Positions 22,936 through 35,690 of a stretch of 64,000 nucleotides of DNA are shown piece by piece; the stretch's first letter is position 1, and each line of letters starts with the position of its first letter. Source of the stretch: Sclerodactyla briareus (Eukaryota; Echinodermata; Holothuroidea; Dendrochirotida; Sclerodactylidae); NCBI GenBank assembly GCA_026419785.1, contig JAODTK010005787.1, positions 81,087 through 145,086 of the forward strand, given 5' to 3'. The translations under genes were made by a program, and so were the position numbers. The notes under the pieces were generated by a model that ran no database searches, was not told where the DNA came from, and worked only from the letters and a program-made list of their open reading frames with translations.

Positions 22936-25900
22936 GTGGTCAGGATATCCTAACCCAAAACGTTGGTGCGAAATCTCAAAGGGCTCAATGTGGGTAATAT
23001 AATGTAATTTATGGCCAGAAAACATCACCTCTCACAGATCATCAAAACACACTGGTGACACTACAACACTAAAGCAGGTGCTGATTGGGATTCAATTGAA
23101 ATGCTGGATCATGGCTGAAGCCAACACAGTTATTTCACGCATGGTCGTTTTGTGTAATAAAACCCCAAATGATAACAATAACAAACGCTCTTCAGAAAAA
23201 TGCAAGAAAAATGGAAAACACTGGAAGTTATACCAAAAGTTATTAATCTTCCTTCGACTAGTGTGAGATAGATTGAGAGATGAGAAGATTACACAAGTCG
23301 CTTTGATTTTTCGATTCAAATTTTAATTAAATCCTTGCCCAAGTTTTGTTCATGAGAATTTGCACGATGTATAATTCGTCAACCACCCAGATAGACTGAG
23401 CTGACAGTGGTTCTTTGAATCGCCACCTTCAAAATAAGGAGTGATATAAAATAAAATTCACACACCATACACCAATATAACCGAAATTACTAAGGTTAGA
23501 GATTCGTCCACTGCATGACCAAGGCACTGAATATGCATCCTCCCCAGACATACCTGCCAAGCCTATACCACTAACCCCCTTCTCTAGCCCCATAATAGTA
23601 TGCCTAACCATATGCATACACAAGTAGTACTCAACTGTACTATGTAATCTCAGGAACATTGTGTAGGCAAGTCCTCTGCAATAAATGATATCGCATGGTT
23701 GTAATGGTTGTATGATGATCATCATCAGCACTGACAATTCATGATCAATTCCACAAGCAAAAGTTCCCATTCTATGACGTGTTGATCATGATAAGCATTT
23801 TTTGGGCGAGCAAATGCCACCCTGGACAACCCCCCTTCCCTGGAAATTAACGCCAAGCTAAAGGACAAAAGAAGCACCCTAACTTAGGGGGAAATCGCAA
23901 GGGGAAAGATGTATCTCATAAACAGGTCCCCTGCAATAAAGCATGGAAAGACTCGGTAACATGATATGCTACAGCTTCGGAACTTGTAATTTTTTACTAA
24001 TCCCCATTTTTTCCCAAGTTACCCATTCTATGATGGTGTTGATAATAAAATCATGCTAGTTTTTTCTTTTTCAACCCAATGCTTTCCCTTTCAGAGATGA
24101 AATAGAATACCAGCAACAAATTTAGAGGGGTCAGGACGAGTATTGATCAACAGAGATAGCGATGGTAGTTATTCCCTTCCCAGAAACAGCAATGAAACAA
24201 ACCTAAATATCCTACAATAGGACCTATTTATATAAACACAAATGTGGAATTACTTTCCACTTTAGTTTCCAGATGAAAACACCAGTGTCAGCAGATCTCA
24301 ATGCTAGATAAGATGAAAGTTGGTACAAGTTTCATATTGTAATATTGGCTTGTGAGTTCCTAACTTGAGACTAATGTTACAATGTAGTTAGTCTTGTCCA
24401 AGACCTTGATTTTTGCTTTTCTGCACAGTCTCTTCATTTCAAGGTCCCAATTTCAAATTTGCAACCCCAATCTCCTTTCTCATTTCTCCAGCGATTTTTG
24501 ACAACACTGACAAAAAGCGAAATTCTCTGAACCAAGTCCTGGCCTAAAGTAGACGGTTTGGCTGGCAGAATGAGAAGAGCGATTGGGGTTGCCAACCCAG
24601 ACTATGTGGTAAAAAGAAAGTGCCAGGTCTGACATAATAATTGGAAAGTGGTGCAGGGTTGCCAATTAGGGTAAGTATTAGTATGTGAAGTAGATTCCTC
24701 CTTTCTTTTTTGCTTTGATGTAAGAGATTTGTTCAAATTCATCCTTTCCGTATTCCTATTTCCAACTACCTTCATGTTTCTGTGTTTAGAATAATCAATG
24801 TTCATGCAATAGTCCACACATTTCTGTACACAAGGCAATGAACATTACATGTTTTAATTGTCTTAGTATACTGTAGTGCTGCATCCTCTGTCCTGGAAGA
24901 GATAACCAGAAGAAGGTAGGAGCATTTTTTTCAATTTACATGCCTCAATGCTTAGGTGGACTGCAACTCTTCAACATTTAGAGTCATCACAAATACACCC
25001 TTCAATTGCACAACACACCCACACTTTGCCAGACAAGGTGAGTCAGAAGGTGTATCAACAAACTGGGTACAATGACCCACCCTTTGATCACTTGTGACGA
25101 CCACTGTCAATCAAAAGACCAAAAAAAAGATCATAGGTTCTCCATAACAATGACTCACCACAGAGTCACTTCAGTGACCAACAACATTGGTACAATGAAC
25201 CACTGTGCACCACCTCACCATCAGACAATGACCCTACATTGACTCACCTTGAGTGGTCTGTCATGCAATTGACGATGCACAACCCTGGTTCAGAGCATGC
25301 TATCAGAAGTATAACTCCTACTCTATAAACGTATACACACCCAAGCACCCACCCCCATTGCTTCCTGAGTATGTGTTAAGTGGGCACTGTTTACACTACA
25401 GGGAAGTTCAGGGCAGATTCACAGGTCCACTGTGAATATTAGAGCTCTAGCACTTCACACAACACTTGACATAGTGCTACAGGAGTTCGTCTTACTTTCA
25501 TAACCCTGTGCATTCACATTCACATATTTCAGGGATAGAGAAAATAAACTCGGAGATCAAGAGGTCATTCGTCAGAATAAACAGGAGTCCTGGGATAGCT
25601 GTGGGGAATTTTGCCAATATGCCTGAAGTGGAAGCATCTCTGCTACTGTAGCTCCATGGTGGAAGAAGTTACTGCAGGATTGAACCTCTTATTTGAAGAC
25701 TTGAATCACTCTGGTGGTAGATTTGTTTTATTTTACAGAAACTAAGACCAGAGTCACAGTACCGATGGCACATTAGCTCATCTATAAGTTTGCTGCTGTG
25801 CAAAAAAAAAATGTTCAATGCAGAAATCTTTGATAAGAGTTTTTTAAAACCTCAATCAATGAGCACCAACCACACTACCTATTAGTTGGAAATTCACTTC

Positions 25901-26769
25901 TCAGTAAATTCTGCCGTCAAAGACTTCAGATCATGAGAATGTGATGCCTACATCAAGAGTTGTGAGATCAGTTTTTAGGAAAGACGAGCGTACCCGTTAT
26001 TACACCTTGATTCCTCCATTTAATTCCAACAATTTAACTTACCATTAACACCTATGCAACTGGAACAATTTCATACTGTTACCTCAATACTCCATCAAAA
26101 GAGAGCGAGAATAGCAATTTTTTTAAACAACTGGTTTGACCTTTCCACACTTGTGTGCATTTGTGAACCCTTTCAAACAGTGACGTGTGCAATACCCTTG
26201 AGTCTCTGACTATGAACCTTTTATATGAAAGGACGGAGGCTTCGTCCATGAACAAAAGGGCTGGTAGTAGTCCAATGGCAAACGTTGGCTTAGCATTTAA
26301 AATGGTGAATCCCACCGTGTTGTGCTTGCTGTCAACTTGTTGAGGACTTCAACTGTCTTGAAGCTCGAAAGATGCTATGACACGCTCATATTGTGGTGAT
26401 GTGAATGTATTACCTTGCCTACATACCCAGCTGACAGCCAAAATTGTGCAACAAACTGTTATCAATTAATACATACATGAATAAGAGTGGCTAGTATGTC
26501 GTCATTGTTGTGTGGACTAAACTACCGTTAGTACTACATTGCTTGTTTCACACTGTTTTCCTTTCGAATAAAATTGAGCAAATGATGAGTTTACTGGACA
26601 TTAGACTACCTCTACGTCACTTGGTAGCGGGCACGTCGGCTAACAGTGGGGATATCAGTATTAGAGACTGGACTCTGGACTAGGGCAGCGACAAATGAGG
26701 GGTGGGCAATATGCACATTGCTGAACTTGCTGTTTTTTTGATGATAACCACCTCCACCATTTATTAAAA
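22936..26769. other. Kindlin intron 1, unassigned
   Basis: Long unique-looking AT-rich span with no supported exon, RNA or repeat. Confidence 0.4.
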
Positions 26770-26965
26770 AGTTTTCATACAGCCTTTGAAATATTCAAGA
26801 GAATAGGCATCAATGATATTGAAAATGAATGCCATCGTTTGATACCTAATTTACAAGAAGAACGTAAGTAGTCAAATTACAGGACTCAAATCATTTCTAT
26901 TTGAGAGAAAGAAAAATGGTGCATTCAGTCCGCAAATTTTCAGAAATACCAGCCGGCAAATGGAA
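26770..26965 (+). repeat. Dispersed repeat, left half of a copy split by the satellite
   Basis: Matches 32,087-32,290: 'acagcctttg', 'gaaaatgaatgcca', 'cgttcgatacct'-like and 'tcatttctatt' blocks in the same order. A further partial match lies at about 41,250-41,340. Confidence 0.7.
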
Positions 26966-27114
26966 ACGAAACTAAAACCAGAACGAAGAAAGCAAAAGGC
27001 TTAGTTATTCTTGGATGGTTCTGCAACCCATAGCCAGACACATGGACCAATGGGAGATAGTACCAGCTCACTATAGGCAACATAACTTCTGACAACTTTC
27101 CTATCTTTACCAAC

Positions 27115-29972
27115 CAACTAATAGGGTTCCTGTACCCTTGGTAAGAAGCTAAACACTAAATTTCGAGGGTTTCAGACTTTGAACTCTGGTAACCTTAGAT
27201 GACCTCCACCTGACCCCAAAACATAGGGTCATGTACTCATCATGGGAATACACAAACCAATTAGGAGCCGCATTCACACACCGCCCTTTACCAAAAACAA
27301 TAGGGTTTATGTACTCCCCATAAGAAAGATACACCCCCTATCTCAATTCCAACCTTATCATACCAACCGTTCTGGGACTTTATCATTTTTACAAGTTTAT
27401 TCAGACTTTGACTCTGTGACCTCCGATGACTCTCTGACCTGACCCCAACAATAGGGTCCATACTACTCATCATGGGGAACAAACATACAAGTATGAGCTT
27501 CATACATCCAGGATGGGGGCAAGTTATCGTGTTTACAAGCAAAATTGGCAAAAAATCAAATTTACAGATTTCTATTTTCGAACAAAATTCACTCCTGACC
27601 TGAACCAAAAACATAGGGTCTGTACTCCCCATAAGAAAGCTTTACCACCTAATTCAACTTGATCGACAACATTATGGACTTATAGTGTTACAAGGTTTGC
27701 AGACTTTGACCTCTGGTGACCTCAGAGGACCTGACCCGACCCCAGAAACAATAGGGTTGTTGTCCTCATCATTATGGACACACATACCAAGTATGAGTTT
27801 CAATCCTCTGGGTGGGTCTTATTTACCCGTGCTTACAAGCCAGAACTGGCCGAAATATTGATTTTCACACGAATTTCTATTTTCGACCAAAATTCACCCC
27901 GACCTGAACCAAAAACAATATGGTTCCTGTACTCCCCCATAATGAAGCTTTACACCTAATTCAACTTGATCAGACCAACCATTCTGGAACTTATCGTGTT
28001 TACAAGGTTTTCAGACTTTGACCTCTGGTGACCTCATATGACCTCTGCCCAACCCCAAACAATTGGGTTCATGTACCATCACGGGGAACACACATACCAA
28101 GTATGAATCTTCATCCTCCATAGTGGGGTCGAGTTATCGTTGTTTACATCCTAAATTGGCCAAATATATATCGATTTTCAACCAAATTTTCTATTTTCGA
28201 ACAAAATTACCCTGACCTGTATGACCAAAAACAATAGTGGTTCCTGTATCTCCCCATAAGAAAGCCTATACACCAGATTTCACAACTTGACAGACCAACC
28301 TTCTGGACTATCATGTTTACAAGGTTTTCAGACTTTGAACCTCTGGTGACCTCAGATGACCTCTGACACCTGACCTCCGAACAATAGGGTTCATGTAACC
28401 TCATGGGGAACACCATAACCAGTATGAGCTTCATCCATCAGGTGGGGTCGAGTTAGCGTGTTTACAAGCCCAAATTGCCAAATATCGCAATTTTCACAAT
28501 TTGCCATTTCGACCAAAATCCTCTTGACCTGAACCAAAAACAATAGGGTTCCTGTACTTCCCATAAGGAAGCTATACAACCTAATTTCAATTTGGGATCA
28601 AGAACCACCATTCGGCTTATCGTGTTTACAAGGGTTTCCAGACTTTGCCTCGGTGACCTCAATGACCTCTGACCCGACCCCAAAACAATAGGGTTCATGT
28701 CCTCTTCATTGGGAACACACATACCAAGTATGAGCTTCATCCACAGGTGGGGGAGAGTTATCTTATTACAAGCCCAAAATTGGCCAAATATCGAATTTTC
28801 AAAAATGCTATTTTCGACCAAAATTCATCCCGACTGGACCAAACACAATAGGGTTCCTGTACTCCCCGTAAGAAAGCTATACACTGGTTTCCAACTTGAT
28901 CAGACAAACTGTTCTGGACTTATGTGGTGCAAGGTTTTCGACTTTGACCTCGGGTGACCTCAGATGACCTCTGACCTGACCTCAGAACAATAGGGTTCCG
29001 TACTCATCATGGGGAACACACATAACAATATGAGCTTCAATCCATCCAGGGGGGTTCGAGTCAATATGTTAACAAGCTAAAAGTCGCCAAAATATCGAAT
29101 TGTCAACAAAATTTCCATTTCGATCGACCAAAATTCACTCTTGACCTGAACCAAAAACAATAGGGTTCCTGTACTCCCTCATACAGAAAGCTATACACCT
29201 AATTTCAATTTGATCAGACCAACCATTCTGGAGTTATCGTGTTTTCACAAGGTTTTCAGACTTCGACCTCTGGTGACCTCAGAATGAAACCTCTTACCCG
29301 ACCCCAAAACAATAGGGTTTCATGTAACTCATCTGGTAACACACATACCAAGTATGAGCTTCATCCATCCAGTGGGGTCGAATTATCGTATTTACCAGGC
29401 CAAACTTGGCCAAAATATCGAATTTTTCACCAATTTCTATTTCGAGCCAAATTCATCCGACCGTGGACCAAAACAATAGGTTCCTGTACTCCCCGTAAGA
29501 AAGCTATACACCTAAGTCCAACTTGATCAGACCACCATTCTGGGACTTATCGTGTTTATCCACGGTTTTCAGACTTTGACCTCCTGTTGACACCTCAGTG
29601 ACCTCTGACCTGACCCACACAATAGGGTTCATGACTCTCATGGGAAACCATACCTAAGTATGAGCTTCACCAATCCGGGTGGGGTCGAGTTTCCGTGTTT
29701 ACAAGCCGAAATTGGCCAAATATCGAATTTCACATTTTCTATTTCGAACCAAAATTCACCCTCCCGACCTGATGAACAAAAACATAGGTTTCCTGTACCC
29801 CCATAAAGAAGCTATACACCAATGTCACTTGATCAGACCGAATATTCTGGACTTATCGGGTTTACAAGGTTTTCAGACTTTGACCTCTGGTGACCTCAGA
29901 TGAGCCTCTGACCTGGACCCAAAAACAATCGGTTCATGTACTCATCATGGGGAACACACATACCAAGTAGGA
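27115..29972. repeat. Dimeric ~309-bp satellite array, about nine to ten units
   Basis: The 'cagactttgacc' landmark occurs near 27,171, 27,403, 27,703, 28,011, 28,331, 28,640, 28,942, 29,259, 29,571 and 29,875, at steps of 300-320 apart from a first short step of ~232. Each unit has two ~155-bp halves that both start TTATCGTGTTTACAAG and both hold 'acaatagggttc' with a 'gtactc' block. Half A carries the TGACCT cluster and 'ccaagtatgagcttcatcc'. Half B carries 'attggccaaatatcgaat' and 'agaaagctatacacc'. It is therefore a two-monomer higher-order repeat. It ends in a CA microsatellite. Confidence 0.92.
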
Positions 29973-29986
29973 GGCTGACCTACCCA

Positions 29987-30017
29987 GACACATCCACCCA
30001 CACACCCACCCACCACA

Positions 30018-30048
<31 letters not shown>

Positions 30049-30051
30049 CCA
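29987..30051. repeat. CA-rich microsatellite
   Basis: Interrupted CACACC/CACA tract directly at the end of the satellite array. Confidence 0.9.
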
Positions 30052-30099
30052 CGACGTGACTGCATAGATTCCTCTGAACTCGTCAAGGAACAAAAACTG

Positions 30100-30455
30100 A
30101 GGACTACTATCGTTCACTGATTTTCTTTTTCAATTGTAGTCAGCACAATAGATACTGCAGTATGAGTAGCATTTGTGGATGGAAAGTGAGGACATGAAAG
30201 AAGGCTGAATGGAGCTTTAAAGACTGCCAACGAGGCATTGTCATTCTGTGTACCTGTAAGGATTACTACTGACAAAGATTGAGTACCAGGTCGCAACTAG
30301 CTGAGATACTTGGCAAGTATCGCATGAAAAAAAACAAGCCATCTAGTGCCCACATTTGTTCACTTGTATTCAGACAACCTTGTTATAACCAAATAAAAGA
30401 ATAGAAGGCGACTATGGAGTTTTACACCATAAATGGCGGCTGATTGGTTTCGATA
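30100..30455 (+). repeat. Dispersed repeat, right half of the copy split by the satellite
   Basis: Matches 32,325-32,530: 'tatcgtt', 'ttctttttc', 'ggaaagtgaggacatgaa'-like, 'gctgaatggagctt'-like and 'aaatggcggc' blocks in the same order. With 26,770-26,965 it makes up the intact copy seen at 32,087-32,530. Confidence 0.6.
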
Positions 30456-32086
30456 GATCCTGGTCTCCACCAGACCATAACAAAACCCTTCAATGGTGAA
30501 AAACCAGAAAAGAAATGGTTCGGACAAAAGCTAAAGGAACCCTGACTTGTAAAACTCCACACTCCATGTATTCAATTCAAACAAAAACGTGTAAGTCTGT
30601 GAGATTTGAATTGGATAAAATAGCATTGCTTGGATGTTTTCCACAACTTTTGAATTACAACGCATGACTAGGTTTACAAATAGAGGTTGGTGAGATGTAG
30701 TGCAATACTCCCAACACCTGGCCAATTCCAACCTAATGTTGGAACATGTCAGTCTGCAGAATTTTGAATGGGTTGTAAAGTGGTTACAGCCGGTTACAGC
30801 CGTACAGCCACATAATTTTCACCAATTTCTTAAATTTTAATTATTTTCCCTCATATCGATGGGAAAGGTGAGTATTTGGGGTATAAAGACCCCTTCAATA
30901 TCAGTTGAGATTGACGGGTCTCTCACTGATTGCTTGATGAGGGTGACATACACTCAGCAGTTTACCCACCAGCAGAAGTCCAGTTTTCATTTATCACCTA
31001 GTTCGGACAACCAGTCCTGAGACGTTTGGAAGGAAATCTTTCAAAAGACCTCAGATGTATTTGATCCCAGCATCAACTTCTTTAAACCACCCTCAAGCAC
31101 AGGAAGGACTTTGGCCAGCTGGTTTCAGTGAAAATGGGACCCGCTCCAGTTTGTGAAACATTAGAATTTGGTGTGCATCATTCACAACATATAAGAGATT
31201 TTCAATGCTCACGGGCATCAAACCGCCTGCTCAAGGGTGTTAATCAGGGCCTGATTTCAGCTGAAATTACCCTCGCTCAGAGCCTACTCAATTGAGAGGT
31301 CAACTGCAATCTGCAATATTGCACATCCACACAGAGTAACCAATTCCTTGGATTGAACTAATGGCCAATTATTCGACATTCTTTACCTGAAAATGAGTCA
31401 CAATTCGTCACTAATGTTGCTGATACCTATAAACAGCCGTTTCATAGTAACATACCCTGCAGCCCAACATTCGGTCTCAAGAAGGCCATCTGGTTGGCTT
31501 CCATCATTGCAGAAATTACACAATTAGTGCTACCGACATTTATTTACAAACCAATGTGCACAGAATGCCATGCCTTGAGATGTGAACTGCAAAGCCTGCA
31601 GCCTCCCAGTGATCAGATCATCAAGGTCCTGCTCACCCTAATTGAAGGTTTTCCTGCATTCTAATCTAACTACGATCAATGAGTCAACTACTGAAATGTG
31701 TTCCTTCAGACCTGCTCATGTATTTTATGGGAGTCTGCGAAGTAGAAGGGCATTCCCCTATTGATGAGTCATAGCTCATGAGATTCAGAGGACAGTGTGT
31801 ACTTCAGCACTACAATCCAGTGAAAGTCAGAGAGCAACAGACTTCAAGGTTGATTTTATTTTAATAGGTTGCCAAGCCATGCACTGCACTGTTATACACA
31901 TGGAACACTTGACGTTCCATTCCTGAAACCAGATCTTTTGGAGTTGAGGTAATTTACAGAACAATACAACTACATATTGGTTCCAAAGTTTGCTAGAAAC
32001 CATCATTAATATACACGTGTAAAGTGTAGCTGTACCTCAGGTTTCACTTTTGGGTATGCGAATTCTGGCATAACTATTGCAACTAA
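30456..32086. other. Kindlin intron 1, unassigned
   Basis: No supported gene. A short triplicated 'ggttacagcc' lies at 30,783-30,808. Confidence 0.4.
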
Positions 32087-32530
32087 AGTTTCATTACAGC
32101 CTTTGGAATACTCGATCAATAATAATGAAAATGAATGCCAGCGTTCGATACCTCATCTACAAGGAGGAGAACTACAGTCACAATTAAAGTACTCAATCAT
32201 TTCTATTCTTGGAAAAAAAAATATGACTCAGTCCATGAATTTTCAAAAAGCCACCCCGTCGTAAACAAATGTATTTGTTCCGCCACAGGGACATATTGCA
32301 CAAAATCCAAAATTTTGACCTAGACTATCGTTCCGACAGAATTCTTTTTCCAATTGGTCATGGGTCAGCTCCGTGGCTGGGAAAGGATGACATGAATAAG
32401 ATGCCTGAATGAAACTTCAACAAATGCCAACCAGTGAATGGCTGTTTTAGTTTGTCCTTGCTATGATGCATACAGTAGGCGGCTATAGACCTACACAATA
32501 AAGGCGGCATCTATGAACGCCATGATAAAC
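32087..32530 (+). repeat. Dispersed repeat, uninterrupted copy
   Basis: Left part matches 26,770-26,965 and right part matches 30,100-30,455. The two parts are contiguous here, with only 'caaaattttgacct'-like sequence between them, which resembles a short piece of the satellite. Confidence 0.65.
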
Positions 32531-35528
32531 AGAAAGACAAGGTAGGATACTCACTTAGAAATGAATGGATTATTCTCTGAGATACTGTGAAACAACATTC
32601 TGTAGTTTCATAGGCTAGCACATCTATATAGTTTGTTTGGTAACAAGATTTTCAAAATAAACGCAGTTCATAATGAGTTGATACTATGAGGACTCTTGCC
32701 GGTTTTTCCCCTGTGATGAAACAGGAACAATTGCACAATGTGGTTGACCTTTCTATCGTGACCTTGATCGGCGGCTGAATTCCAACTGGAGTTTGGTTGC
32801 CCATAATGTAACCAAATAGAGGTACCAAAAGTCCAGTCATATTCACATGACTATTGCCCTTTATAGTGATGAAATACTATTCAGCTAGGTTGTATAAAAA
32901 ACAGTGCCAAGCCTTCACAATTCTGTTGAAAACGAACCACATATGATCTGATGTAATGACCCCCTGGCACCATGCTTGAATCTTCGCTTTCCAATATCAC
33001 CCTGAAAGTACCAACCGGCACTAATTGATAACCAATCACCTATGAATCCACAGCTAGGCCACAAACATGTGCTATCTAATATCCTGGGGAATTTAAATAG
33101 ATCTCATTGATCTCATCCCTTTTCACCCTCCTAAACAAGCCGCAAATCACTCAAAGTAGTTGTAAATGGCTGTACGGGAAGCAAAATCAAAATTGGTGGC
33201 CGAAGCCAGGCCATCCAATTTTGATATTATTTACCTGACCTAATTTGAGCGGAGGGGGGGGAGCTCTCAAACATGTTCCTTTGGGAAAACTGGGGGGGGG
33301 GATAGTGTACCTACCAAGTATACAACATTCACTCCCTACAACCTGGATTAATCATAAAATTCAAACCTTCAGGCAAAAGACATGTATTATGCTGGGAGAG
33401 GATCTAAGGGGACGAAGTTCAAGTGGATTCCTAGTAGGTATGTGAAGTCCTAAGAGCTGATACCAGTAAGAATGAATAGAAGGGCATATTCCTTTTACCG
33501 AACTCTACCTCATGACTGCTTCATCCATTCAATTACAACGATGTTGCGTACTATAGAAGGATTATTACATGCTGAATCATAGGTTATTTACCCTTTTTCC
33601 CACCCTCGAATGAATAATAGTAAACAGAGAGGTTTAGAGGGGGCCTATATGCTCTCACCAGTAATTACCAGCACAGGACAGGGGTGGCTTGGCCCTATCA
33701 TGTTGGGAGATTTCAGGGTGTGCCCGAAAGGGAAAAATGTTGGTTTGTCACAGAAATCACAGAATCATACAGTACCTACTTAACACAATTTGACCATTTG
33801 AGTAATCCAATTATCCATAACACATAGTATTATACATCTTGAATTAATTCTACATTGGTCTACACTCTGAATCTGACACTTTACCTGCTTTTCCTATGGT
33901 AATGAGTTTACAATTTTTACAAAGCAAGAAAAGAAATGTCCTTCTATTGTAATAGTTGTAAAAGTTCATTGAACTGTATTCAATGCTGTGAAGACTTCAT
34001 TGAAGACATGCAACTAAAAAAGATTGAAGGTTTTAAAATTTGGCATGGGGAGTTCTTCTACCATAAAGTTCTCTGCCAATTGGTCGATTGCCAAAAAAAC
34101 CAATTCTGTAAGTGGAAATATAAGTATGAATATGATGACTTAATCCAATGAATTGGTCCCAGAGGATTGAACACCAGTGCAGTCCTTCAAAATTTCTAGG
34201 CGTTTTTTTTTCTGCTAGAGATAACCGTGGAACAATAAGCAGATAACCCATGGAACAATAAACAAACTTGTGACTTACCTGTTGGGAGACTACAATACTC
34301 TGCCACTGGATTATTAGCTTACTGTCAGGCCTATGGTATTCAATGATTATGACACATCACTAGCAATTCCAATGGGGTGAACTTGGGAATGGGAATGCAC
34401 AGGGCCGCCTACTAAAGGCTTCATTTACTACTTACGTACAAGAGACCACTCTACTCGGGGCAAGTGTTGGGCAGTTCTATTCACATGATATTTTCTCCAT
34501 GCGAAAACTATGGGTGACTACAAGTCTACAACACAACATGCCTTGCCCAGTGTTCAATTGACCATGGCATGAAACAGTGGGGGGAAAAAAGTCATTATCT
34601 AATTCCATTCTAAGACATCAGGCTAATCAAAAGTATGGTAATCACCCCATTAGAGTTAGGCAGGCTATGCATACTTCTGTATATTTCACACAGGGACATT
34701 CCATGGGGTCAATCAGCTATTGGGAGAGGGCAATCTCTGATAGACCTAATGTAATGACTGTTGATCAATCTGTCACAGTCAATTACCAGCATGCTCAAGA
34801 TGGTTATTAAACACCAATGGCTACTGTAGGAATAGCCAATGGCTGGAGCTGGAGCTGACCAGTTGACATGTACAGTGTACATTAGGACTGTAGGTGGTAG
34901 CCCCGGTAGTTGGGGAGGATGACAAGGAACAAGCCTAACCTAGAATGGTTAGGACAAAGTCCATATCTAAGTTGAGTCTTTGAGGAATGCCACACAACTG
35001 TCAAGTTAAGTATCTGCTCTGTATCAGCAAATTTACTGGAAAAATTAAACAGCATTTTAGATTGAAAAAGTGGTCCATTCTCTTCATCGGTCCCCAAGTA
35101 TTAGTTCTCAAACTGACAGTTAACAAACAGACAATGTTAACTACCTAGTCCCCACCATGACACTACACTATTCTCTTAACCATATACACATTCCTTCCAC
35201 TTTAGCCACAGGAGGGTCCTCTCATTGTCTAGGTCCTACCAATTCTCCCCCCCCCCCCTCAAACAAGGGGATAAAGTTTCTTGACCCGAGTATGCTAGTG
35301 TGCACCTCCGCAGTCAGTTTTAGAGTTACTGATATAGGTTTCATATAGATGTTGACTCACACACCCAAGGAAAAAGGTTACAGTTCTTGACCAGTCCGGG
35401 CATTCTAACTGATTTGCAGGTCTCTGGACTCCTGGATATCCCTGCGGAGCCTTCCTAAGACAGAACGCTTCAGACCACCCTCCAACCACAAAACCCCCAA
35501 CCCAAAAAGAATTCTTCTTAGTTCTCAC
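32531..35528. other. Kindlin intron 1, unassigned
   Basis: G runs at 33,250-33,260 and 33,290-33,301 and a C run at 35,246-35,258. No supported gene or RNA. Confidence 0.4.
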
Positions 35529-35690
35529 CGAGTTCCTCGACCAGTGGAGCATCACTCCACCGATGTGTTGGTCCGGGCACTCTGAGGGTCTTCTTGATGT
35601 GCCAGGTCGGTCACGAAGATGTTCAGCTCCCACGAGCCATCCGCGTATTTGCCATCAGGCAGCTTGAAATGTGCGGGTGTCACGCTCCAT
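35529..35690 (-). CDS. FERMT2: Kindlin (fermitin) exon 1: F0 domain, frameshifted
   Basis: Minus-strand sequence reads LPDGKYADGSWELNIFVTDL, then in a second frame HIKKTLRVPG, a third HIGGVML and a fourth LVEEL before a GTGAGA donor (35,528). In order these are the N-terminal F0 segments of kindlin. The final G joins AT of exon 2 to give Asp, matching the family. At least three indels within about 110 bases break the frame. The ATG at 35,690-35,688 has a good AAAACATGG context but is one frame away from LPDG, so the start is provisional; an upstream coding exon is possible. Surrounding sequence is also indel-rich, so base errors are likelier than gene death. Confidence 0.88.

Larger units (their letters stand above)
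15963..35528 (-). other. Kindlin intron 1 (~19.6 kb)
   Basis: Runs from the GTGAGA donor after exon 1 (35,528-35,527) to the CAG acceptor before exon 2 (15,963). The phase (1 + 2 bases, giving Asp) is exact. The intron carries the 259-bp duplication, SINE copies, the 22-23 kb repeats and the 27.1-30.0 kb satellite. Confidence 0.85.

Noticed and set aside
27115-29972. Open frames of 60-119 codons in the satellite
   Set aside because: They change frame between units and carry no conserved product.
27115-29972. CRISPR array
   Set aside because: Repeats are ~309-bp direct satellite units without unique spacers, in a eukaryotic intron.
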